From Pirellula staleyi DSM 6068 (lineage in GTDB: Bacteria > Planctomycetota > Planctomycetia > Pirellulales > Pirellulaceae): 43,020 bases of DNA. This document shows positions 28,401-39,100 of the stretch, piece after piece. Both the position numbers and the translations under genes were made by a program. Below the pieces are notes generated by a model. It did no database searches, was not told the origin of the DNA, and saw nothing but the letters and a program-made list of their open reading frames with translations. The stretch lies in contig CAMCMB010000061.1 in assembly GCA_945875845.1 (NCBI GenBank), positions 1 through 43,020 of the forward strand, written 5' to 3'. Positions within the stretch are counted from its first letter, which is position 1. Every line of letters starts with the position of its first letter.

Positions 28401-30052
28401 ACGTGCTCATGGCTATGCCGGATCGCCTGGGCCAGAAGTTGATTGTCGGTGCTCGACGCGTTTCGCGTTACGAGTCGTTCCTGCGTTGGTTGGACAAATC
28501 TGCAATTCCAACCGTCGATCGGCTGCATGGGCTAGAAGAGCAATCTCACGTGATAGTCCGACGACGTCGGTTGCTAGCGGGGGAAGAACCCCGGTCGCTG
28601 CCCGTGGCAGTGCATCCGCACCCCTCGCGCGTCGAGTTTCTATATCGGTTGCCCCCTTCGGGTTCGCAGTCATTGCTCTCGGCCGAGGCGAAGCGTCGTA
28701 CCGGATTTCTGGAGTGCCAACTCGAGTTCTCGCGGCTTCTGCCAACGGATTTTCCAGAACAGATTTTCAAGAACAAGGCCTTTCCTGATTCTAAAGAGAT
28801 CACGATTGCTGCTAAAGCGGACGTCAATGCTAAAGAAGTGGTCATACAAATGGTAGGTGCTGAAAATCCCGCGGACTACAACAAGGGGGTCTTAGTATTT
28901 TCTGGTCAGGCAATCGTTGTCGACACCGGGTCGGCAGATGGAGCGGACAAGATCAAGCTTCAATTTTCTCGTCCACTTAATGCAGAACTACCGGAGAATA
29001 CGCTCGGATACGCGATCAGGGAAACCTCCAAGACTTCGCCGCCCCAGATGCGTCCCCCATTCAACTTTGAGATTCTTGGTGAGAAACTTTTCCTGACTGA
29101 CGGGGATGCGTCTCCCGATTCGCTGGTGGGATATCCTGTCTTGCTGAAAAATACATCCGATCCAGACGTTGCAGAAATAGTGAAGTCCTATAATCCGGAC
29201 ACACGCGAAGTGAAATTCGGCTCCCCGCTTGGCTCGTTTGGCGACAAAGGTGTGCTGACGGTTCTGTCGCAGGAAACTGCCGCTCAGTTCAAACCGGTAC
29301 CGGCAAATGGGCTATCTGATGAGATAACGTTGTTTCGACATGAACGGCTGGTGTCATTGCCGAGCCTTCCATACTACTACAAGTATCAGGCGCGGATCGA
29401 ACCCCGCTATGCGGCCGATGTTTTGACAGCGGAAGCGACTCCGATAACCGACTCGAAGTCAGCCTCTGGCCTGCCATCAGCTTCTCGCTCACCAGGCTGG
29501 ACGGCAGTTCGTCCTCCACGCGTCAAAAATATTGCGCAAGATCAGTTTGAGGTGACGCTCCTTCTGAATCGGCTCGGCGACCTGTTAAATGCCGATGAAC
29601 TGCGCGAAGCAGTGCGGCTGGATGAATCCGTGGAATTGAAACTCGATGGAACCCCGCTGGGCAAAGTGCATACCCGTGATGCGCTCGATCTCGAGACAGA
29701 GTATCAACTCTGGCTGGCTTTAGCCCCTGACGGGACGAATCCTCCGCCAGCTCGCATCATGACCCAGGTCGCCACCATCAAGCTCAAGAAGAAAGATGAT
29801 GTTACTGCGTTTGTCCATGCAGAACTCAAGTTGCTGCACGGCATCACGCGCGGAAATGGTACACCAGACAAGCTCCCAGTTCAATGCTCCTACACGGAGA
29901 CTGGGGTGGTGCCTGGATACTGGCTGACGTTCAACTTGAACGTCTTGCCTGCGGCGGACCAAATACGCGACAAGTTACGTAACAAGGAAAATTACCGGCT
30001 GATAGCAGTGCGGGCGGGACAGGAATCGCGAGTCGTAAAGTGTTTCTCGTAA
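19466..30052 (+). CDS. Giant protein 1, 3528 residues, beta-rich multidomain, function unknown
   Basis: One uninterrupted frame of 10.6 kb starts at ATG 19466 (MASEKNWIWLGNPDWIVN) with no signal peptide or membrane segments. Regions: beta-rich N-terminal part (1-340); a short helical/coiled-coil piece (about 342-385; LKTLEELQAKFLDYTDRAKR); long repeating beta structure (about 390-1310; LEADLFPGVVLKRIGAGVSL, YRIAIGRFGVLLRAWLTLLG, FEFSGNLRVALDFGG), faintly like DUF6603-type large proteins; a Cys-bearing hairpin (KCRRWGCRTRW) near 1220; a linker at 1308-1345; fibronectin-III-like beta modules (about 1880-1980 and 2145-2195); a helical region (about 2345-2532; LDDLKKARLQVAETLNELF); and a beta-rich C-terminus. 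It carries in-frame tandem duplications at 25553, 26090 and 28307. It is followed after 90 bp by giant 2. No enzyme motif was found; a structural or scaffold role is inference. Confidence 0.85.
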   Translation: MASEKNWIWLGNPDWIVNGTGALGTLPPDSYAFPFLEWEVEGTTNHFGLRFLVRKNAVAALAWLGVLGTTPAKQLTNNIDWVVVTLPNGWKWDGTLTPTAAVVTPESFNLVTGITFATDAPEIRLGILKIQSSQPVIDETSKSVALKFDISPASHSNAFKDVTGGQLSVEMKFFQDGTFSIQGTTIPNTELNLDNDIELGSGNASVILRKVEGRIGAQFTVPGGGKISPPLLPIGKTEFTWTQLSVLVSVAQEGGDLAVDILVPDGEVCTIDFALPLIEAQAPAERSGSESRLLVTTPDTAAAPATQNESLVTFGFSVTVTAEPAEKGLPVLRLRVDQNQRLETTIGETLKTLEELQAKFLDYTDRAKRTLSSMLGKFEGLSSKQAAVTFRISNLFEGATDEIGNKINELKTKFCQIKTSLSNYPVMFRLEVVMDGAVKWTFIALARVNVWKGQLTDNRIFVSAIPAGNAGSRTIDLDVAALVLPPAIDLNQFKDALEEALTNESDFDTLDRDGYLDVSRRELNLDFQREDANTQRHMKLVFPGGLVPGDDKYNDRVVLTTHAFDPDQWPQKPKPESGRKVHLRLSDQGLSMMAQVDTAHTTEVLSGPTKLRLTLEKERGENRSEFVIIKNQIRLGTMVGKLEAPGFSKRQVDMVLGLRQQSGESVPDIFAEMDVYRPDKSLVKMSVEELGLQGRIDSIEVKLGWSGSTKKWSVDASASGSLSYTGLASTGGMSGLDKEDTLPFENLNLMKIHKLESFKLPLRRAHRSSTVSKPNGGDVAKWQFLDGLVTIECTDVTLAVEFDENKKLKSAQLIVGKPGLKVATSGGTEVSLGTDELRLTWDGGKKLQLSFSGLIRFELKLGPTLTFSGTGGCKQTDTEKFFAASGRLVTSAFPEIETTLKFGSGRKKNGRVVPSIVVYAGMELEADLFPGVVLKRIGAGVSLNNRLAGVDRDPEPREILARLDQIRPENVDNWQFEPEGDIYVSFIASAWIASNRGAPKVVSAYVMALTMYIDTNLDVVAAGEVWLFSSLAKVRESANRSRPAMAGVIVFRPRKKTLSFVAETRPNPFIEANEQLSKILSKVKARFSFYISEDLVDYYLEELSYQETFLGASVVATGGYRIAIGRFGVLLRAWLTLLGNLPERKLEVPGCGGFEFSGNLRVALDFGGLIGSDGVSAYGSVDASIQFRVSAYVIVPTPAIEWVHVAKTISFTISYPTVKCRRWGCRTRWEAETIEETIIVDVPVPVIRQVPYRLPEQGIKLQLAGDVGFDSGGQIGFRGSLSISVPIFGYQLSISPSFDVQGQIIDRVKRRVAAVENSVNKLRNLPRPDDIAASTDEPDDAKSLTWTLYEKGPNANRWCLLVPSPESGDNSWFTPLLSAGDYVNMPRDTGPNVPESDRASAVERKHITPFRNSVVRILVPIRNTTDTTSPPRLLDLIMPWDRANMDSLPEPSEDPANDHGSAAMIRLQALKKIAQAEAELLSTAFKVDAPPADKELERWRIAGDKLKIVRDPRVGSSDRRFWSLADQLERPDWAPPSEYRSTAELVALGIAPRSAKSTNDVDLGAVLEYERLRAQSLSHLRLDASATSEVTRVMRARSIFLASLLNDFEQFPNPDPASHYATNAFNGNGDDDKAMLVERNAEGKRVDASSTEAQAQKNRLVTRRGLPLVCVNPEAGPFQVELDWLTIQNATDLLPDQIPDTAKVNVTWDRDSGTPIGELTIKNTPDKPLKHAFTLESGKTFDRKIVKLELDLTTVPKDYSGKTEDYLFIELYANYTTIERQIGLTFNLNADEQVDVTNIQIVRNVKGDADEPAKWFDDQHPQIRRGMRKGAIENDSDHATKLHDAVTLLTPCQTFIPDAVAATDPSAATVTPTSGRVQVQLAVRFQDEFFTSYFGSINRFEILRQFKWEREPVSLGEVPIRTTTWSVGEDLYVHAEPFLAADEFPVRVGPEGEWTFADPRLRPGVPLVTYFLRAVPFGETARTIASLPPVKWRPVTSLYLPPRREPLPPLALVFQADSLLQIAGSETSTEPQFEPQFVVFESTGSRFVKRWTDDKSRQPLTLELWVQPESIPLSGFYAPGDELTPDITRVTKAVRAPSELAPGPLPEDTAGKLFVGTLEFSGAQSKKDVLESAQLTLDFAKLRAGKRYRWYVRPKFESGDRRVVPLNLFLARQIPNTISTGEKLLAIDGLEFISQAEISRIKEPLSKNVENNNVENNNNRWLTADELRFEQLAQCPCRSDLLASDRNQLPRPVRLHWHTPRDAQDGGVEFIFQDAFTSQRIERTLVEVHSELIFARSQTDFRQATQWRLHSEHASGRLWEPQPANQKVPNIIEVWEYFLWLSDLNPLLDDLKKARLQVAETLNELFRGSAIRADWRTLHQALTNWFWTIDAYFQSPVVLESAVEGVANRTEEEQRVELLFARMRNLFLGLPAADKNVPDTMNDVDRLAKYNGQIKDIADAVRALESADPRQKTLRETGGDEAEAFKQAMLDFDMAQHLANIIRSRLNIVDTMRHASPGGTLDLAEANMYMVPGETWPHQAQWNTLVSQWFENNKNPPDDRKPRPLTDALLKPFNIDIPITSAPSDNSLHERMRETAKTDAGSKGFITNLERLADRTDPKRTKIGDALAPQVNEAAGLTAALVGIRSLAELRKWRLIRRPHHQVFPESEGIDASTAEKLSAYFAPAEFATNVTPTDTVVHYFNWLERMGFAIDLALVDEDNRYFSQRELVQQLEALDWTQILNSSKADHKVYILVAREPDTELPRPDKDQNVLIDDDDALGYAFVKLAVVPQQLLVDLSVVARTAEVKEEPVIVPGNSVSDNLEITLKEKLKATDFRATVTDLTELRLTLLELDGVDTPMVAKLVTVPAGDFDTLRVPEASGLKKGDLVRIEDVVLNSAKGDPKKLSKLSNELGKWTKLRGDMLLDNEPAYLVCEAALATEKLALQTSNNPNNPNAPKLIVVEPWGRRWQTVPSVGGWSHVLMAMPDRLGQKLIVGARRVSRYESFLRWLDKSAIPTVDRLHGLEEQSHVIVRRRRLLAGEEPRSLPVAVHPHPSRVEFLYRLPPSGSQSLLSAEAKRRTGFLECQLEFSRLLPTDFPEQIFKNKAFPDSKEITIAAKADVNAKEVVIQMVGAENPADYNKGVLVFSGQAIVVDTGSADGADKIKLQFSRPLNAELPENTLGYAIRETSKTSPPQMRPPFNFEILGEKLFLTDGDASPDSLVGYPVLLKNTSDPDVAEIVKSYNPDTREVKFGSPLGSFGDKGVLTVLSQETAAQFKPVPANGLSDEITLFRHERLVSLPSLPYYYKYQARIEPRYAADVLTAEATPITDSKSASGLPSASRSPGWTAVRPPRVKNIAQDQFEVTLLLNRLGDLLNADELREAVRLDESVELKLDGTPLGKVHTRDALDLETEYQLWLALAPDGTNPPPARIMTQVATIKLKKKDDVTAFVHAELKLLHGITRGNGTPDKLPVQCSYTETGVVPGYWLTFNLNVLPAADQIRDKLRNKENYRLIAVRAGQESRVVKCFS
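23736..23757 (+). repeat. Short in-frame near-duplication in giant 1
   Basis: ATACCACTG is followed by ATACCACTA, giving the peptide NTTDTTS. It is one of several 9-21 bp repeats, all multiples of three, in the two giant genes. Confidence 0.5.
25553..25576 (+). repeat. 12-bp tandem duplication in giant 1
   Basis: GAACCTCAGTTT occurs twice in direct succession without mismatch, encoding EPQFEPQF. Identity at the DNA level argues for recent slippage. Confidence 0.85.
26090..26119 (+). repeat. 15-bp tandem duplication in giant 1
   Basis: GTCGAAAATAATAAT occurs twice without mismatch, followed by a further AAT triplet, encoding VENNNVENNNN. The AT-rich, Asn-rich run stands out in otherwise GC-balanced sequence and looks like a flexible linker that has just expanded. 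Confidence 0.85.
28307..28327 (+). repeat. 9-bp tandem duplication in giant 1
   Basis: AATAATCCC occurs twice and is followed by AATG, encoding NNPNNPN. It lies in a probable surface loop between beta segments. Confidence 0.75.
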
Positions 30053-30142
30053 TCTCATAAGTCAGCCGGCATTCGTTGCAAAAGTCCGGGTTATCCGAAT
30101 TATCCATGCTCCAAACGTTCGATCATTGCCAAAGGGTGCTAC

Positions 30143-33100
30143 ATGTTTCAAGTGACACTGATACCTCGACGAACCAGTCCCCATGCGGACGGAATTCAGA
30201 TCCAGTTCGATTCAGTTCCCATCGTCCCGGGGCTGTTCAAACCTCAGCAGCTCACCCTCACGGAAGACATTTTACTGTCTGTCGCGGGGAAGGACGCCTT
30301 CAGAGTTCCGGCGACGGATGTGACATTGTCCGGTGCGTGTCTGCTAGGTGATCCGAACGGAGGTCCGTACGAGATCCTATCGGGAAGGCTGGTCATCGGT
30401 AAGAAAGGCTCAGATTGGCCCGATCCCATCAAGAACTACCTAGCAGACAATTGGTTCGCCGATCTCAGTGTGAAGGCCATTGCGATCGGGAATGACGGCT
30501 TGCAATTGGAAGTCGACGACGAGGGCCAGACGCGGACCTTTCGGTGGTCTCCGGTCCGGGTGACTGCGGACCCATCCGTGGTTCGCGTTCGGTGGCAGGA
30601 ACTGACCGACACAGCCCAGAGCATTTCACTCCTCGACACCGAACTTGATACCGTCGGAATCAGATTGGCCCAATTGAAATATGCCCCATCGGGGGAAGGT
30701 GCGGTCGTAGTTGAACGATATTTACAGCGGACACAACGGACAGACCTCGTTCCTCCTTCCAAACTGACGATAGAACGCCCGGGCTTTGGATTGCACCTGC
30801 TAGGCCGCGACTGGTTCCCCGAAACCTGCTGGTCGTGGGGCGACGGCAACAATGAGATCTTCGAGTTCGTCGATATCGCCGCGGGTGATTGGGAACCCGA
30901 CGCAGAATTGGACGCCGAATTGGACGGAAAATTGACGGCCACCGCCACCACGGATACTACCGATGTGGTGCCGAAGGGACTTCAAATCACCAAGATGCCA
31001 CCTTTGCTGACAACCGGGCGCACGGCAGACGACACGTCCGAGTTACCCGCTGCCTGGCAGTACGCCACGATCAACGCCAATGGCGGCGGAACCGCGGCCG
31101 GCGTGTGGGTGCACTGGAACTTGTCGCTTACCGACGTTCCTTCGCTGCTCGCCGTGCAATCCGCGTCACTCGATTCGAACCTGCATGGTTTATGGGCGAT
31201 CAATCAACTGGATTGGTCCTTCGAATTTGGTTTGAAGCCGCAGCCGGCGAGCGACCAACCCGTCGCCCGAGATCGTCAAGAACCACCCCGTATTCGACTC
31301 CGATTGACTAAGACTAAGTCGACCTCGACGTCCAAATGGTCTGCGACCCTGGCGATCAGTGATCCGCAGGTTTTCGGCCGGTCACCCGAGTTGCAGTTTT
31401 TCGGCCGGCCAATGCTCGATGCGAGTGCTCTGCCGCATGCGCCAGAGCTGGCTCTGTCTTTGACGACGGCGCGTGTGGAGTTTGCCAATGTCGAGTTCAA
31501 GGATCCGGCCAAGATGCAGGTCTCCGCGAAACTGGTGGACGGTACCATCAAATTCGTGGCTGGCCCGCAAGCCGTCGAAGCCTGGGTGCCGGGTCCCTGG
31601 GCCGGATTGAACGACGTATCACTGACCGGCGCGAACTTGCCGGCCGACGTACCCTCCTCCGAAAATCCAATCAAGCTTGTCCGCGATCGCAACCAGGGCT
31701 TGGTCGATCTGCCATTGGGAGACTTTTCACTGAGGGTCGCGAAGGATGTGCTTGCCGAGATTGCTTTCGATACCCAGCCGAGTTCTCAACGTACTGGTCC
31801 GACCGTCGCGACTCTGCTGCCGTGGACCACTTGGTCAGTGACGAATGCGACAACGCACTTGGACATTTATCATCGAAATCTGCAGCTTGAGCATTTCGAA
31901 CAGCAACAGACGCAGCGCCCGAAAGGACCGGAATCCTTCCCGAAATCGGATGGCATTATGCTGCCCCCCAGCAATCCCATGTCGGCACCCGGCGAAGTCC
32001 AACAGCCAGTTCCCGTCGACAGCGATTTTCTCTTGCGCGTCGAAATGGAGTACGATCGCGTCCGAGCCTTGCGAGATCGCTTCGCGCGTGCCGCGGCACC
32101 CATTGAGGCGACGAGTGGCGACTACGTGATTGTTGAGAATTGGTTTCACCCCAAATTGAAGGCGAAGGTCGGCATCGATCGTCCGACGGAGCTCGGTAAA
32201 CCTCCAAAGCTCAACTGGACAATCACCGGGCTTCAACAATCCGCATCGCTGGAGGTTGGTTCCAGGGAGAATATTCTCGAGGGGGGCTTGGAGTGGGCGG
32301 GGGCTGTGGTACCGGACGACGCGACGCTCTCGACACCAAAAATTTCGGTAACTGACGCCAAGGATGGTTTACGGAAGGCGGAGTTTCTGGCGTCAAACGG
32401 ACACGTTTCTCCCGTCTTTCGCACCGCTGCCATCCGCTGCCTTGACGCGGCAGAAGTTGGCCTCAGCGAAATTGGCCAAACCCTGCTGGTCGTTTATGTC
32501 GACGAGGCCGACCGAACGTTTGCCTGGTTCCCCAGCTTCTGGAAGGAACCTCGTCAGCTCACGGATGTGACGGGCAGTCTGAACCAGATTCGCATCGTGT
32601 TGACGGCAGACAAGGCCCAGCCGACGGAATTCATGATTGCCGCGATGGTCGATGGAAAGGCAAAGATCTGGTCGTGTGCAGTGGATCGCGATAACAATGA
32701 CTTGCCACGCGTGGGATCCATTCTGAGTTTGCCGTTACCTGTGACAGGCTCGGCAATGGTGACTAGTCTGCATTCCATCATCGCGCAGCTTAACAATGTT
32801 CTGACTTCGATGCTGCTGGTGGGACATAGTGACGGAAACATTGCTTTCTACTCACGCTCAAATCTTCAGAATATCGTTCAAAACCAGCTCGCGACCGTAG
32901 CGCCAGACAGACCGCCACTTAATTTTGACGGGCGCCCAATCGACCGCATGGATTTTCGGAATCAGGCAGCCAATTCACCCCAAACCCAGACCCTGTTGGC
33001 CGGCACGCACAATGGCTCCGAGCATCTGATCCATGTCGCCGTCTGGAAAAACGATATCGCCCCCACTGCCTTGTTGTTCGCTTCGGCCGATGCGACCCCC

Positions 33101-36100
33101 AACGACAAGAAATGCCCGCGCCTGATCGTCGCTGATAACACACCGATCCTGGGCATGGCTCTACAGGGATTTGACTCCACGGAGTCAGGGCAGACGAAAG
33201 ACACCCTATATGTCTGGGGAATTGTCAAAGACAATAATGTCACGCGGACTTGTCAGTGGAACCTGTTGTTGCCCGTAATAGGTTCCACTGCTGACTTGCT
33301 GCCAATCCAAGTTTTGGGAACGAGCGCTGAGACATTGACTGGTTTCGTGCCGCCGGACCAGGCCCTGCTCGGCGATGTCTCACAATTGGCGTTCGGTGAC
33401 CGAACAGAAGTGGAATCCCGATTCCTCGTCGCGGTGACCGCAGCGGGCGCAGGACAATCTTCGAGCTGGGCGCAATGGGAACCTGACTGGGACCTCCGAC
33501 AGGAAAGCGTTCCAGCGAAATCATTCTTTCAGGTACTTGCCCATCGCGGTCGTGTCACGGGTGCCAGCGTCGTTCCGAGGTTGAAAGCAAGCGTCGTGCT
33601 GGCCACAGGGGGCGACGACGGTGCAGTTATCGTCTGGGATGTGGAATCTGGACAGGAGTTGTATCGTTGGCAGCCACGCGACTGGTTCATCGATGGTCTG
33701 GGCGGCGTTCGACTGGCGGCCCCCAAGGGCACGATCCGGAACGATTTTTACGTCGAAAGGTTAGCGCAGCCCCACTTCGCCGGTGATCCCGAGTTCATCG
33801 TCATCTCTACCAGCCCCACCGATGGTGCGGGGGCTGTACAGCTCGTCCTGACCTCGGATGGTAAGGACTTGAACCTCGTCTGCAATAGTCTACTGCTCAT
33901 CAGAATTGGTACTACCGATCAGTGGACCGTCGCTCCCGCCGATCCTGGGATTGCGACCCCGCTGGGAACGATCGGCGTCTACGGAAAGCAGATCGACGGT
34001 GTGGATGATCTTCACAGCATCTCAAATTGGCCACGGATCGGAGGTCATCCGTTTTATCCCGTTGATGCCATTTTTACGTTTGCTGGCGATCCTCTCGACG
34101 ACCCACAGCCGCAGAAAATTGAAATCACAGGTGTCTTGTTGAATCCTGCAGATCTGCAGGACGTAGTTGCGTCAACGGCGGCTCTTGACCCGTCCCAACC
34201 TGAGAAGAGGGTAAACCTCTTCGGGCAAGCCCCTTGGTTTGTGCATCATTCCAACCAGGAAATCAGAGTGACATTGGAACGGATCGGCACCGCAGACGGC
34301 GCCTATGACGTCGCTGGCGTCACGGGCACCTTCGACTGGACATTTCCGCTGGCGGATCAGATTCCACCCCCATCGGTGGATAGGTCGGTCCCCGGCCGCT
34401 TGAGTTCGCTGAGTGGAGTTGTATCCTGGAATTTTAAAACCAGCTCATTGTTGCTGTCGGTAGAAGGCAAGAATAGCCTGGCGGATGCCCTGGGCCGTGA
34501 GTGGTCGTTGACGCAACCGATCGATCTGAAACTTGAGCGTTCCAATCCGCGACAGTTGCTCATTCGGGAGTCTCTACCGGATTCCAGCGCAACGCTGCTG
34601 GCCCGTCGAACGTTGCCGCACTTAAGCGATGGCAGCCAGACGTCCGTGATCGAACAGGGGCGCGGTCCGAACGGAGAACTGCTGGCATTGACGGCCACGG
34701 ATGCTCAAAAGGGACCTAGCGATTTATTCGTCAGTGAAGTCGACACCGGCCGTCGGATCTTGCATTGCCAGGATCGCTATCGCGACGGCGTCCTGACGCT
34801 TCGCGGTTCCTCAGACCGAGACGCTCAACCGATCGACGCAGTCTTGGTCCATGTAGACGGTACGGTCCGAGTGTGGCCGGCATTAAGTTCGAAAAACGAC
34901 ACCGCGTCTGGAACCTTCGTATTCGAGCCGCTGCTGCCGCAGGCTGAACGTCGCCGTCTGCAGCCCGATTCATCGGTTGAAGCAGTGGTCGTATTTGATG
35001 GATTGGATAAGCCCAAGGATACTGCAAGCCCCGGCCAACATCACCGCCTTTACCTCTTGCGCTGTGCCGATGGATCGGCGCGACTTTGGGACGACCGTGT
35101 AGGAGAGGTTTGGCGATTTGACCTACCCGACACAATTGTAACAGCAATTGCAATTGCCCCCTCGTTGGGCACCATTTCGTTCGATAAATTCGTCGCTCTG
35201 CAGCCGACCAAATTTGGCGGTCCACGACCGATTAACCAAGTCCTCGATGCCGTGACGACCGTGATTGCGCTCGGCGGTGCAGATGGATCCGTTCGATGCT
35301 TCTTGATTGAGCGGGAGCTCCCCAAACTTGGAGCGCCTGGCGCACCACCGATCTGTTTCTACGAGCATCCGAAGTTGGGCGCCGAGGTGACTTCGGTTTC
35401 ATTGGCGTTCGATGCCAAAGCCTTGCAACCAAACGGCAGTCCTGTTCCAGGCCTGTTCGTGCTGGCGTGCTGCCGAAATGGCGAGTCGACTTCATTGATC
35501 GAGATCCTTTCCAAACTACCCTATCCACTACTACTTGATTTGAAACCCGTTCGCGCCCGGCTAGCGACCACGGAACCCTCTCTGTTTATTGCAGCAGAGG
35601 TCATCACTGATTCGAAATTGAGTGTCGAGATCTATTCGAAAAATGGAATCGCGCAACCCAATCGCCACCTCGTCAACGGTTCGAGCCAGCTGTCGACCTT
35701 CGCACTCTGCGAGGCTGAGGGCTCCAATGCCATTTTTGCTGCAGGCGGACAGGCCTTGTCCTTTGCCGAGGTTGATACGACTACCAATCCGATCAACTTG
35801 AGCACAGACGGCTTGGGTGGAGTTCTTGCAGACCAAGCGCTGAGTCTGATCAACGTGAATGCGGGTAATGTCCTCCTGGCCATCGACGGCAATGGACAAG
35901 CGAGGCTCTTTCGTGCACCACATACTAGCCCTCCAACAAAATGGACATTGGTGGACGGCTTTGCTCCCCAGGACTCACAGAAAGTGGTCGCGGCAACATT
36001 TGCTGACACTGTCGTTCCCGTCGCACTTCGGGTCGCCGAATCACGTATCGAAGTCTGGGATCTCGACTTCGACAGCCGCCGCTGGGTGTCGCCCGCTGAA

Positions 36101-39100
36101 ATTGGCACTTTTACCCCGAAAGATCTGTCAGCAGTCTGCTTTCAGTTTGTGAACGGCCGGCCGATTCTGGCTGTTGGCCGTGTGGGATTTGTGGAATTCT
36201 GGAATCTGAGCAACCGACAACTCGAGCGCCAGATGGCCTGCGGCGGGACAGTCAACCAACTGGATCTCAAGGTCGATGAACTGGGCGAGCCACAGGTTCT
36301 TATCGGCCTCGAAGGCAGTCAAGCAACGGTTAAGAACCAATACCGCCAGCAGTTTGTGCGCGGTACGACGGCGAATTATGCCGTGGCGCTAGAGAGGCAA
36401 AAGGACGCAACCAATTCCGCAGATGAAAAGTTATGCGTGACCTATTGGGAAAAGTCAACCAATTCGAATCCAATACAATTTTTCATCTCGCCTGGCGAAG
36501 AGGGCGCTAAGATCTTGCATTTTGATGCAGTGCACTTTGAGCAATCAACAAAGATCGTTGTGGTAGTGAATCTCGCTGGCGGGGCATCTCCGGGACCGTT
36601 TTCATGGGTCTTCGATAACAGCGCACCCAATGCGGGTACGGGAGCATCTGGTTGGATGATATTGGACTCCAAAGGCGAAGGAAAATCGGGCATCTCCGAC
36701 GTCAATGCTGAGACAGGAACTCAGACACTCGAAGCCAAACCCGATCGAACCGTCTCACGCGTCTTCACAAACGACAAATGGACGACTACGGAGACCATCG
36801 GCAGCGGCCCCAGCAACATTCTTGTCCGCGAACATCACACGGGAGTCGAGCAGAAACTTAGTCTCCCACTCCAGAACTTGCGACTGTCCGAGGCGAATTG
36901 GCCCGTTGTGGCGGCAATCTCAACAGCCTCGAACATTCGTCTGTGGGATCGGCTCTCGGGAGTTCTGCGCCAGACGTGGAGTGCTAATATCGAGGTCGCC
37001 GGAAATTCAGAGCCGTTGAAACCGCTTGCCAAAGGCCTGTTGGGGATTTCATCCGGCACCGATCCCTCTCTGCTGGTTGCCGGTGAGCAGGGCCTGCTGC
37101 TCTATCGATTTCGAACTGGAGAATTTGCTCTTCCGCGTCCACAATCGATGAAACAAGTCGCGTTGGCTTGGGAGCCGACCGCTGAGGCATTCCCACTCGC
37201 AGCGGCCTGGAGCGATGATACCAATACGACCTGTTGTGCGGACAAGCTGGCTGGTTTTATCAAATCCTCCAATATTACCGCAGAGACTGCGGTCTTGACC
37301 AGCTTGACCCTTTCCTGGCAGCCAGAACCGACAGCGGAAAACCGTTGGCATCTGTCTGGTTCTCTGTCTGGTTCGACGGGCCTAACATCGTCCGTCTACG
37401 CCCTCGACAATCCAGCGGATGCCGCTAAGGCCAGGCTGCTCGGCTCCCTACTACCCGGCAGCATTTTGGCGATGGCCTGGCCGACGGCTTTGGATCAGGG
37501 ACCGGTCCGTGTCATCAACACGCTCCGCCCTGATCGGGGCCCGCGGCGCGATGTCTCCCGTTTGTTGTTGGCGGTCGACAACTCGGGGACGCTTGAGCTG
37601 CAAGAAGCAATTTTGCCAGAGACGGATTCGCAAAGCCTCACAATTGTTGCGAAGTGGGCAACGGAGAAGGAGTCGGACAATTCCGCCGTCTTGGCGCTTG
37701 TTGACGATGACCTCGGAGTGCGATTGGTCGCCAGCGTGCTCAATGCGCAAAACAAGGGTGCCACGGTTATGGTGCCGACGCCCTGGCTTCGCATCTCTTC
37801 GACCGGGGCTCCGCAGTTTGATTTGCAAGTCAAACTGCTGGGTGCAACCGACACGAAATTCCTCGGGCGCATCACGCGCTACCGGCATTTCGAACTCGAC
37901 ATCTTGAAAGGTACGATCCCCGAAGTGAATGTGACACTCGTCGCTCGCCCAGCTCTTGTTCAGGGAGACGCTTTTACCTTTAACGTGGAACCAGTGGCCA
38001 ACGATTCGAGCAAGTTTCTGCACGGTGCCATGGTGCTGTGGGAAACAGGAGATATCAATCCGCCCGAGGGCCTGCAGGGAACCTTGACGGGCCTGCAGGG
38101 AACCTTGATCTGGGAAACTTGCGAAACATCCACTCCCGTCACGTTCGAGTTCGACGGGTCGGACATTCAAGATGTCAGTGCCGACACACGCACGTTGACA
38201 ACAGTGACGATTTCGAATTCTCAGTTCGGTACGACGCTACATTCCTACGTGACTGGTGTCATCCACCATGACCAGGAACCGCGTTGGGAATTGCACATCG
38301 CGGAACAGCCTAACGGTGCTGCATTCGCTTTTCTGTTCCAAGCCGATTTGCAAGGCTTCGTTCCGGTCCAGATTGCACGCGAGGATGCCAATGCCAAATG
38401 GTCGATCACGGTCTCCAAGACGCTTTTCGCCTCGGCGGAACTCACTGCCGCCGAAAGCTCTGGATCATCGACGCCTCGGGTCCGCGATGATGTCTTCTTG
38501 CCTCTGTCCAAGGACGATGGTTCCTTGGCCTTGTCGAGTGGTCAAGTCGTTGATCTGGTCGATAGTTCGATTGGCGTACTCACTTCCGACGGGTTCGGAA
38601 TTCTCAGCATGAACGATACCAAAGGATTTGTATTCCAGACTTTGAAATCGACTTCGGATGTTCCGCTGGACTTGATTGGTGGCATCGATTCGACGATCGC
38701 GATTCCCAAGCAAGCGATCGACGTTCCGCAGCTCGTGCATCGTCGCGATCTAGGAGGGCGTCTACGTGCCGCCCGCAACGGCTTTAAGCCATTACTGGAG
38801 GTGGGTGATCTCAATGCTGCAGTCGTGCATCGCAGGATCAGCCCGGTCATGACCGACGATACTCGTGCCGCAGTGTTATTCGAATCGCTAAATATCAGGC
38901 CGAGTTCGCCCGCACCGTCTAACTCTGTGGGCTTGAGCGTTATGCGTACCGAGTCCGTCATGGTGTTGACCTGCCCCGAATTTTTAGACCCCAGTACAAC
39001 GCAGGCAGTCGACATCGCACGCAATCTGCTGACAGCGACGACATCTTCCTCTATCGGTTTCGGATTACCCAGCGAAATCTTTAACGACGAAGCCATTCGC

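Noticed and set aside
37451-38170. 239-codon antisense frame in giant 2
   Set aside because: No ribosome-binding site or family resemblance; it mirrors the codon pattern of giant 2.
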